A program made the translations under genes and the position numbers. The notes under the pieces are model-generated. The model ran no database searches and was not told the origin of the DNA. It saw only the letters and a program-made list of their open reading frames with translations. DNA of 64,000 bases. Origin: Nocardioides malaquae (GTDB lineage: Bacteria; Actinomycetota; Actinomycetes; Propionibacteriales; Nocardioidaceae). Numbering within the stretch: the first letter of the stretch is position 1; each line of letters opens with the position of its first letter. The DNA lies in the NCBI RefSeq assembly GCF_015070385.1, contig NZ_JADCSA010000002.1, forward strand, positions 186,001 through 250,000, given 5' to 3'. Positions 58,299-64,000 of this stretch are shown piece by piece.

Positions 58299-59270
58299 AT
58301 GAACACTCGGACCGGGGGCCGACGCCGTGAGGTGTCGGTCCCCGATCTCGTCGAGCGGGCCCGCGCAGGACAGCACGCGGCGATCGCCCGCCTGCTGACA
58401 CTGGTGGAGGACGCCTCCCCGCTGCTGCACGAGGTGATGACGGAGCTGGCGCCGTACTGGGGTCGCGCCCATGTCGTGGGGCTCACCGGGTCGCCGGGCG
58501 TGGGCAAGTCGACCAGCACCAACGCGCTGGTGCGGGAGCTCCGGCGACAGGGGCAGCGGGTCGCCGTGCTGGCCATCGACCCGTCCTCGCCGTTCTCCGG
58601 GGGCGCCCTGCTGGGGGACCGGGTGCGGATGGGTGACCACACCGGTGACCCGGAGGTGTACATCCGGTCCATGGCGTCGCGCGGCCACCTGGGCGGACTC
58701 TCGTGGGCCACCCCGCAGGCCGTGCGGGTGTTGGACGCCGTCGGCTTCGACACCGTCCTGGTCGAGACCGTCGGGGTGGGGCAGAGCGAGGTGGAGATCG
58801 CCGGCCTGGCCGACTCCACCGTCGTCCTGCTGGCTCCCGGCATGGGTGACGGCATCCAGGCGGCGAAGGCAGGCATCCTCGAGATCGGTGACCTGTACGT
58901 CGTCAACAAGGCCGACCGTGAGGGTGCCGACACGGTGCGCCGCGAGCTGCGCACGATGCTGTCGCACTCCGAACGCCCGGAGCCGGCCTGGCGCAGGCCC
59001 GTGCTGAAGACGGTGGCCCGCACCGGTGAGGGCATGGAGAAGGTCGTGGATTCGCTGGCCGAGCACCGCGCCTGGCTCTCCACCTCGGGTGACCTGGAGC
59101 GACGTCGCACGGCCAGGGCGGAGCGCGAGATCGAGGCCATCGCGCTGGAGCTGCTGCGTCGCAGGTGGGGATCGGTCGGCCAGCGTGGTCTGGTGCCGCC
59201 GCTGGCGGCTGACGTGGTGGCCGGCCGCACCGACCCCCACACGGCGGCGGCGACGCTCGTGGGGGAGTGA
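58299..59270 (+). CDS. meaB: methylmalonyl/ethylmalonyl-CoA mutase GTPase chaperone MeaB
   Basis: G3E-family GTPase of 323 residues that guards and reactivates B12-dependent acyl-CoA mutases. The P-loop is GSPGVGKST (residues 64-72), followed by AIDPSSPFSGGALLGDR (Mg and switch region), SMASRGHLGG, ETVGVGQSE and NKADREGAD (guanine specificity). It follows the thiolase by 8 bases and is probably co-transcribed. The partner is either MeaA at 47.2 kb or a methylmalonyl-CoA mutase elsewhere. Confidence 0.95.
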   Translation: MNTRTGGRRREVSVPDLVERARAGQHAAIARLLTLVEDASPLLHEVMTELAPYWGRAHVVGLTGSPGVGKSTSTNALVRELRRQGQRVAVLAIDPSSPFSGGALLGDRVRMGDHTGDPEVYIRSMASRGHLGGLSWATPQAVRVLDAVGFDTVLVETVGVGQSEVEIAGLADSTVVLLAPGMGDGIQAAKAGILEIGDLYVVNKADREGADTVRRELRTMLSHSERPEPAWRRPVLKTVARTGEGMEKVVDSLAEHRAWLSTSGDLERRRTARAEREIEAIALELLRRRWGSVGQRGLVPPLAADVVAGRTDPHTAAATLVGE

Positions 59271-59275
59271 CCGGT

Positions 59276-59313
59276 TCGAGGCCCATACCCCCGATCGGGG
59301 GTATGGGCCTCGA
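59276..59313 (+). terminator. terminator after meaB
   Basis: Perfect 17-bp stem TCGAGGCCCATACCCCC / GGGGGTATGGGCCTCGA with a GATC loop, 5 bases after the meaB stop. Confidence 0.9.
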
Positions 59314-59396
59314 CGCGGGCGCGCCTGCGGGGCCTTGGCGGCGACGACTGGTAGCAATGTCTGGTCGTGTGACCTGAACTCGGACGGAGCGCAACC

Positions 59397-59567
59397 TTGA
59401 AGGCCAAGAAGGTGATCCTCATCCTCGTGGTCGGATTCCTCCTCTACTGGATGTTCTCCGACCCCTCCGGCCTGGCTGGAGCCGGTGAATCCTTGGCGCT
59501 CAACGTCTGGGACCTGCTCCTGAACTTCTTCCAGGCCGTGCTCGACTTCGTGGGCGCGTTGGCGTGA
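59397..59567 (+). CDS. small membrane protein (56 residues), unknown
   Basis: Starts at a TTG (59397) 7 bases after GGAG. MKAKKVILILVVGFLLYWMF is a positively charged start plus one membrane helix, and a second amphipathic or membrane helix (LNVWDLLLNFFQAVLDFVGAL) closes the protein. Codon use is typical of the genome. It lies 22 bases upstream of the PH-domain gene and is probably co-expressed. Function unknown. Confidence 0.65.
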   Translation: MKAKKVILILVVGFLLYWMFSDPSGLAGAGESLALNVWDLLLNFFQAVLDFVGALA

Positions 59568-59589
59568 CCCGGGCCGCCCCCCGCCGGTC

Positions 59590-60111
59590 ATGGGTCTGAT
59601 CTCCGGCCTCCTCGATCCCGACGTCGGCCAGTACCTCCTGCGTGAGGAGGGCGAGGTCGTCGTCGACGAGGTGCGCCACCACTGGGCGGCCTACGTCCGG
59701 GCGTCCCTCGAGTTCATCGCCGGGGCCATGGCGCTGGCCACCGTGCCGTTCGCGCGGGTCGAGATCGGCTGGCTGCCGATGGTGGTCTGGATGGGACTCT
59801 GGGCGCACGCTGCCTGGTTGGCGCTGACCCAGCACATGGATCGCTTCGTCATCACCAACATGCGCGTCTACCGCGTCAAGGGGGTGCTCGACCGACAGGC
59901 AGCGACGATGCCGCTCTCGCGGATCCTGGACATCACTGTCACCAAGCCGATCCTGGGCCGCATCTGCGGCTACGGACACTTCTGCTTCGAGTCCGCCGCC
60001 CAGGAGCAGGGGTTGCGCGACATCCGCTTCGTCAGTCGTCCCAACGAACGCGACCAGGCCATCCAGCGCGTGGTGCAGCGCGCCGGACTCCGGGGGCCAC
60101 GAGCCTCCTGA
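59590..60111 (+). CDS. bacterial PH (bPH2) domain membrane protein
   Basis: Protein of 173 residues. Two adjacent membrane helices (about 35-75) are followed by a bacterial pleckstrin-homology domain of the bPH2/YdbT type with RFVITNMRVYRVKGVLDRQAATMPLSRILDITV. Such proteins sit at the cytoplasmic membrane; their ligands are mostly unknown. It follows the 56-residue membrane protein and ends 30 bases before the convergent SDR gene. Confidence 0.82.
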   Translation: MGLISGLLDPDVGQYLLREEGEVVVDEVRHHWAAYVRASLEFIAGAMALATVPFARVEIGWLPMVVWMGLWAHAAWLALTQHMDRFVITNMRVYRVKGVLDRQAATMPLSRILDITVTKPILGRICGYGHFCFESAAQEQGLRDIRFVSRPNERDQAIQRVVQRAGLRGPRAS

Positions 60112-60141
60112 GCGTCCCGCGCTCGGTGCGTACGCCCCGGG

Positions 60142-60885
60142 TCAGCGCCGGGGCGTGGTGGCGAGGGTCTGCCCGCTCACGGTCGACGCCCCGCTGCTGG
60201 CCAGGAACATGGCGATCGGGGCGACCTGCTCCACCGACACCTCGGCAGCCACCTTCGGGCGGGTCAGCAGCACGCCGCTGTCGGACATGTCGATCACCAT
60301 CGGGGCCGTCCGCTGCTGGTTGGGCACGCTGACGCGTTGGGGGGCCAGCACGGCGTTGACGCGGCCCCCGAGCCGCGACCAGGCGCGACCGGCCTGGGCC
60401 GTCTGGGCCCGGAGCTCGCTCTCGGCGTCGGCAGGGGAGAGCGTGAGCTCGAACCACGCCAACGAGTGGTGGGTGTGGATCACGGCACCGCCGCCCGGCG
60501 CGGGGGAGGCGCACAGGCGGTGGCGCAGCTGCTGGGTCAGTCGACCGGGGCCGACGAAGCCGAGGCGTGCCGAGTGGCAGAGGAACTCGCGTTCGTGCTC
60601 GTCCATCGTGGCCGAGAGCCGTGCGCCGGCGGCGTTGACCAGGACGTCGAGCGGCCCGATGCGTTCGACGAACGAGGCGATGGCATCGGCGCTGGCCAGC
60701 TGCAGCTGGTGGTAGTCGAAGTCGGCCAGGTCCGCGTCGTACAACGACGGCAGGATCTTGGTGCCGGTGACGGAGACGCGCGCCCCCGCCGAATGGAAGG
60801 CTCGCGCCACGGCCAGGCCCAGGCCCCGGGTGCCCCCGGTCACCAGGACATGGCGGTCGGTGAAGTCAAAACCTACGTCGATCAC
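60142..60885 (-). CDS. SDR-like protein lacking the catalytic Tyr-Lys pair
   Basis: Protein of 247 residues with an intact cofactor fold: LVTGGTRGLGLAVARAF, the LVNAAGARL strand, and the C-terminal FLASSGASTVSGQTL. Where other SDRs have S...Y-x3-K, the sequence reads IHTHHSLAWFELTLSPADAESEL, without Tyr or Lys. It may be a non-catalytic NAD(P)-binding protein or have an altered mechanism. GTG 60885. Downstream of the sensor kinase on the same strand, with a 177-base gap. Confidence 0.7.
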   Translation of the reverse strand: MIDVGFDFTDRHVLVTGGTRGLGLAVARAFHSAGARVSVTGTKILPSLYDADLADFDYHQLQLASADAIASFVERIGPLDVLVNAAGARLSATMDEHEREFLCHSARLGFVGPGRLTQQLRHRLCASPAPGGGAVIHTHHSLAWFELTLSPADAESELRAQTAQAGRAWSRLGGRVNAVLAPQRVSVPNQQRTAPMVIDMSDSGVLLTRPKVAAEVSVEQVAPIAMFLASSGASTVSGQTLATTPRR

Positions 60886-60979
60886 AGTCGTCCCCCCATG
60901 GACTCACGCCACGACAGTTGCTCAGGCTGTCGGGCCCTGCTGTGCCCGCCGGCGGCAGTCGGCGGACTCCCGAAGTTCT

Positions 60980-60997
60980 ACCACCGCCATCGGTGGT
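60980..60997 (-). terminator. small hairpin after the sensor kinase gene
   Basis: ACCACCG / CGGTGGT, 7 bp with a CCAT loop, 66 bases beyond the kinase stop. It is the only obvious structure in the 177-base gap before the SDR-like gene. Confidence 0.4.
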
Positions 60998-61062
60998 CCG
61001 GGAAGGGGGCGTACCACCTACCGACACTCCTGACCGTAAGTGACAGTGACGGGGCGCGGTGA

Positions 61063-63156
61063 TCACCCGCGGGCGGCCGGAAGGGTGAAGCTGAAGTCGC
61101 TGCCCACCCCGTCCGGGCCGTCGCCCACACGCAACGATCCTCCGTGCCGGTCCACGATGCGTCCGCAGATCGACAACCCGAGGCCGGTGCCGTCATAACC
61201 GGGCCGGTCGATGCGGTAGAGGCTCTCGAAGATGTGGCGGCGGTGCTCCTCGGGCACTCCCAGCCCGTTGTCGACGACGTTGACGCGCACCCACTCGCCG
61301 GAGCTCGCGAGCCGGGTCGTGACGCGGACGTGCGGCACGGTGCCGGGTGCGACGTACTTGAACGCGTTGCCCAGTAGGTTGTCGAGCAGCTGGCGCACCA
61401 GCACGCGGTCGGCGCGCACGAGGTGAGGGGCCTGCACCTCCACCACCGGGGCGGGAGCGTCCGGGGCGGAGCGTCCGCTGTGGGCCGCGACGACCTGGTC
61501 GGTCTCCCGCGCGAGGTCGACGACGTCGAGGTTGAGCACGTGGCCACGCGCGACGGCGTAGTGGAGCAGGTCCTCGATGAGTCCACGCATCGACGCGGCG
61601 GCGCGCTGCACCTTGCGGACCATCGGCAGGCCCTCGGCCGAGGGGAGTGCCTCGGCGGCCAGCATCTCGCCCTCGAGCATCTCGCTCCACCCCTCCACGA
61701 CGGCCAGGGGATTCTTCAGGTCGTGGGCGAGCTCGCCGGCAAAGGCCTGCAGAGCACTCGTCTGCTCGTGCTCGGTGGTCACGTCGGAGAAGGTGAGCAG
61801 CACCTGGGTGCCGGGTCGCCCCAGGCCGGAGACCCGGTGGGCGCTGAACCGCAGCACGCGGTCGCCGTGGGTGCTGTCTCCGGGCAGGAGCAGGTCCTCG
61901 TGCCACACCGTCCTGCCGCGCCACGCGGTCTCGTGGGGCAGGGAGTGCGGGCGGGAGTCGGCGCGGTCGGGAAGGCGCAGGCGGTCGAGGCCGAGATCGG
62001 CGACGACGGCGAACCGGGCGTCGTCGCCGTTGACGCTCGCGGAGCCCGTCAGGAGCCGACTCGCCGTGCGGTTGGCCAGCACGACGTGGCCGGCGTCGTC
62101 GACGAGCACGATGCCGTCGCTGGCGGCCGCGAGCACCCCGTCCAGCAGGTCGGCGCGCGCCTGCGCCTCCTGCTCGGTGGCGCGGAGCCGGGTGCTGATC
62201 AGGGCTAGCGTGATGACGGTGACGTAGAGCACCGCGAAGTAGCCCTGGGCCAGGAGGGCCGCCAGCAGGCGTGAGTCGACCGACGCGTAGATGCCCCGAC
62301 CGGTCAGGGTGGCGCTGGTCGTCACCAGACCCACGGCGATGGCGTAGGAGCTGGCGGTCAGGGGGGAGAAGCGCACCGCCATCCAGGCAGCGGGCGCGAA
62401 GACGGCGAAGGTGATCGGCACCGAGGGGAAGAAGACGAGCGACACCACCAGCAGGGTGGCCGTGCCGCCCAGGACCAGGGCTGCCTCCGGGCGGCGACGG
62501 GCCTGCCGGGGCAGCCCGTAGGAGCGGCGGCGGCGATCCTCGTCGTTGCCGACCCGGCGCCCCAGGGCAGCCAGCAGGAGGACCCAGGTGCTGGTGACGA
62601 TGAAGACCGCCGTCCAGGAGCGCACCCACCGCAGGGGCGCGGTCTCCCAGCGGGGTTCGTCGCCCAGCAGGGTCAGGATCACCGGGCTGCCGACGGCCTC
62701 CACCATGGCGGCCACGGCAGCGCCCACGGCCAGGGCCACGAAGGTGGCGAGGCTGCGTGCGGCGTCCCCCTCCAGTGGGGTGCGTACGCCCGGCACCGCG
62801 CTGTGGACGAGCACGCGCATCAGCCAGGCGGCCGCCAGCGTGAGGCAGGCCAGGGCAATGGCGTGACTCCAGGCGCCGCCAGCGGCGATCACGGTGGTGA
62901 CGCACACGCCCGCCAGGGCGATCAGGTCGGTGGGCATGGAGCGGCGGTTGGCGCTGAGCAGCCAGATGGTCGCGACCCCGGCCGCGGGCCACACCAGGCT
63001 CGGCGCCGACCCGGGGAGCCGTGACCCCAGGGAGAGCCAGACACCCAGGAGGTAGAGCGAGCCGAAGCCCAGGGCACGCGCGGCCAGGTGCCAGGGGGAG
63101 GTGGGGGTCGTGAGGACGCTGGCGGCGTGGGTCAGGACTCTGGCGGGCAGGGTCAC
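61063..63156 (-). CDS. membrane-bound sensor histidine kinase (MASE1-like)
   Basis: Kinase of 697 residues. The N-terminal half holds about eight to nine transmembrane helices (30-320) in a MASE1-like sensory module. A PAS domain (about 335-455, DGIVLVDDAGHVVLANRTASRLL) is next, then HisKA with phospho-acceptor His478 (FAGELAHDLKNPL), and a HATPase domain with LLGNAFKYV, NVVDNGLGVPEE and GTGLGLSICGRI. No response regulator gene is adjacent. GTG 63156 lies 6 bases after CATACT (63163-63168) with GGAGAG between, so it is leaderless or very short-leadered; a longer open frame upstream overlaps the divergent gene and is not used. Confidence 0.9.
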   Translation of the reverse strand: MTLPARVLTHAASVLTTPTSPWHLAARALGFGSLYLLGVWLSLGSRLPGSAPSLVWPAAGVATIWLLSANRRSMPTDLIALAGVCVTTVIAAGGAWSHAIALACLTLAAAWLMRVLVHSAVPGVRTPLEGDAARSLATFVALAVGAAVAAMVEAVGSPVILTLLGDEPRWETAPLRWVRSWTAVFIVTSTWVLLLAALGRRVGNDEDRRRRSYGLPRQARRRPEAALVLGGTATLLVVSLVFFPSVPITFAVFAPAAWMAVRFSPLTASSYAIAVGLVTTSATLTGRGIYASVDSRLLAALLAQGYFAVLYVTVITLALISTRLRATEQEAQARADLLDGVLAAASDGIVLVDDAGHVVLANRTASRLLTGSASVNGDDARFAVVADLGLDRLRLPDRADSRPHSLPHETAWRGRTVWHEDLLLPGDSTHGDRVLRFSAHRVSGLGRPGTQVLLTFSDVTTEHEQTSALQAFAGELAHDLKNPLAVVEGWSEMLEGEMLAAEALPSAEGLPMVRKVQRAAASMRGLIEDLLHYAVARGHVLNLDVVDLARETDQVVAAHSGRSAPDAPAPVVEVQAPHLVRADRVLVRQLLDNLLGNAFKYVAPGTVPHVRVTTRLASSGEWVRVNVVDNGLGVPEEHRRHIFESLYRIDRPGYDGTGLGLSICGRIVDRHGGSLRVGDGPDGVGSDFSFTLPAARG

Positions 63157-63252
63157 CTCTCCAGTATGGCGAAGCGGAGGAGTGTGCGAGGGCGAGCCGG
63201 CAAAGTCGCACCGGGGTGCGTGCCGTTGACCGGATCCGTGACAATGGGGGCC

Positions 63253-64000
63253 ATGACGCAGCAGCCGTTCTCCCGTCCCGGTGCCATCGACCTCTCCGCG
63301 TTGAAGCGTCCCGCTCCGCCGGCGCCCACCTCTGCCTCCTCGGCCCCCGGCGCTGCAGCCGCGCCGGCCTCGTCGAGTGCCTATGCCGTGCACGCGGACG
63401 AGCAGAACTTCCAGTCGCTGCTCGAGGCGTCGATGACCGCCCCCGTGCTCCTGGTCTTCCACTCCGTCTCCCGCGTGCCGGAGAGCGGGCAGCTCGCGCG
63501 CGACATGGAGACGCTGGCCGACGAGTTCGAGGGACGGTTCCTGGTCGGTCTGGTCGACATCGACGCCGTGCCCGCGATCGCGCAGGCCATGCAGATCCCC
63601 TCGGTCCCGCTGGTCATCGCCGTGGTCGACGGGCGCCCCATGCCGCTCTTCCAGGAGGTCGCGCCCCTCGACCAGCTGCGCACGGCCCTGACCCAGGTCG
63701 TCCAGCAGCTGACCGCCCAGGGCATCACAGGTCGTCACCAGCCCCGGAGCGCTGCCCCGGAGGGCCATGAAGACGAGGGCCCTGCCGTGGACCCGAGGTA
63801 CGCGGCCGCGCAGGACGCGCTGGCCGACGGCGACATCGAGCGAGCGGTCGCGGAGTACCAGCGCCTCGTCGACGCCAACCCGGCCGACGCCGAGGCAGCG
63901 GCCGGCCTGGTCATGGCGCAGCTCCTGCAGCGCACCCAGGGCGTCGACCTGCATGCAGCCCGGGCGGCCGCAGCCGCCGCCCCCGACGACATCGACGCCC
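63253..64000 (+). CDS. thioredoxin-fold TPR protein (CnoX/YbbN-like), 3' cut off
   Basis: The first 249 codons of a gene that runs off the window. An Ala/Pro/Ser-rich N-terminus (1-45) leads to a thioredoxin fold (about 48-165) in which the usual CxxC is replaced: FHSVSRVPESGQL has no cysteine. The cis-Pro loop IPSVPLVIAVVDG is kept. A TPR region begins near 175 (YAAAQDALADGDIERAVAEYQRLVDANP). This is the CnoX (YbbN) arrangement, a holdase that works with GroEL/DnaK; without cysteines it would not act as a redox protein. GACAAT (63239-63244) is 8 bases before ATG 63253, a leaderless start. Confidence 0.85.
   Translation, partial: MTQQPFSRPGAIDLSALKRPAPPAPTSASSAPGAAAAPASSSAYAVHADEQNFQSLLEASMTAPVLLVFHSVSRVPESGQLARDMETLADEFEGRFLVGLVDIDAVPAIAQAMQIPSVPLVIAVVDGRPMPLFQEVAPLDQLRTALTQVVQQLTAQGITGRHQPRSAAPEGHEDEGPAVDPRYAAAQDALADGDIERAVAEYQRLVDANPADAEAAAGLVMAQLLQRTQGVDLHAARAAAAAAPDDIDA

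Noticed and set aside
63157-63954. N-terminal extension of the sensor kinase reading frame to 963 residues
   Set aside because: The extension is antisense to the thioredoxin/TPR gene and lacks membrane or signalling motifs; GTG 63156 has a -10 box.

Overview
The window is chromosome of a high-GC Gram-positive actinobacterium, most probably of the Nocardioides type (family-level inference). Indicators are WhiB1, PdtaS, SigR/RsrA, the Kgd fusion enzyme, NucS mismatch repair, FilP-like coiled coils, the 24-residue bL37, and many genes whose GTG or ATG lies 6-8 bases after a TANNNT box (leaderless transcription). No rRNA, CRISPR array, insertion sequence or prophage was seen. No gap between genes exceeds 300 bases; the longest (46547-46827, 281 bp) holds only weak promoter-like signals.

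Layout. 1-8.1 kb: stress and signalling block, with sigR-rsrA behind a self-recognised promoter, bL37, a thioesterase, an IlvG-type ThDP enzyme, pdtaS, whiB1 and an rsbW-sigF pair. 8.2-13.4 kb: Ni superoxide dismutase with its divergent protease SodX, malic enzyme, quinone reductase, SDR and NADP glutamate dehydrogenase. 13.5-18.1 kb: an accessory stretch between housekeeping genes. It holds a DUF222/HNH (13E12-type) gene with a perfect SOS box in its promoter, a truncated alkane hydroxylase gene that keeps its promoter, a DUF1330 gene, and an unusual two-gene unit of a putative autoinducer-synthase-like acyltransferase and an E1/ThiF-like adenylyltransferase. 18.2-23.9 kb: DUF6104-kgd, a lipoprotein and an LCP ligase. 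23.9-30.5 kb: tRNA-Arg(CCG), then argS-lysA-hom-thrC-thrB, much of it translationally coupled. 30.7-37.4 kb: rho, an orphan receiver protein, rpmE, prfA, prmC, sua5 and wecA. 37.5-45.3 kb: the complete F1Fo ATP synthase operon, atpI-like through atpC. The order argS...atpC-DUF2550-cobalamin adenosyltransferase matches the Mycobacterium tuberculosis Rv1292-Rv1314 neighbourhood as I know it.

45.5-59.3 kb is rich in ethylmalonyl-CoA / C4-acyl-CoA metabolism: a PduO-type adenosyltransferase that supplies coenzyme B12, ethylmalonyl-CoA mutase (meaA), a 3-hydroxybutyryl-CoA dehydrogenase, crotonyl-CoA carboxylase/reductase, methylmalonyl/ethylmalonyl-CoA epimerase, acetyl-CoA acetyltransferase and the mutase chaperone MeaB. 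Together they could take acetyl-CoA to methylsuccinyl-CoA, except for a crotonase that is not in the window. Between them lie nucS, an iron-box-controlled Cys-rich small protein, a hydrolase and a FilP/Scy-like filament protein. 59.4-64 kb holds small membrane proteins, a degenerate SDR, a MASE1-like sensor kinase and the 5' part of a thioredoxin/TPR (CnoX-like) gene cut by the window end.
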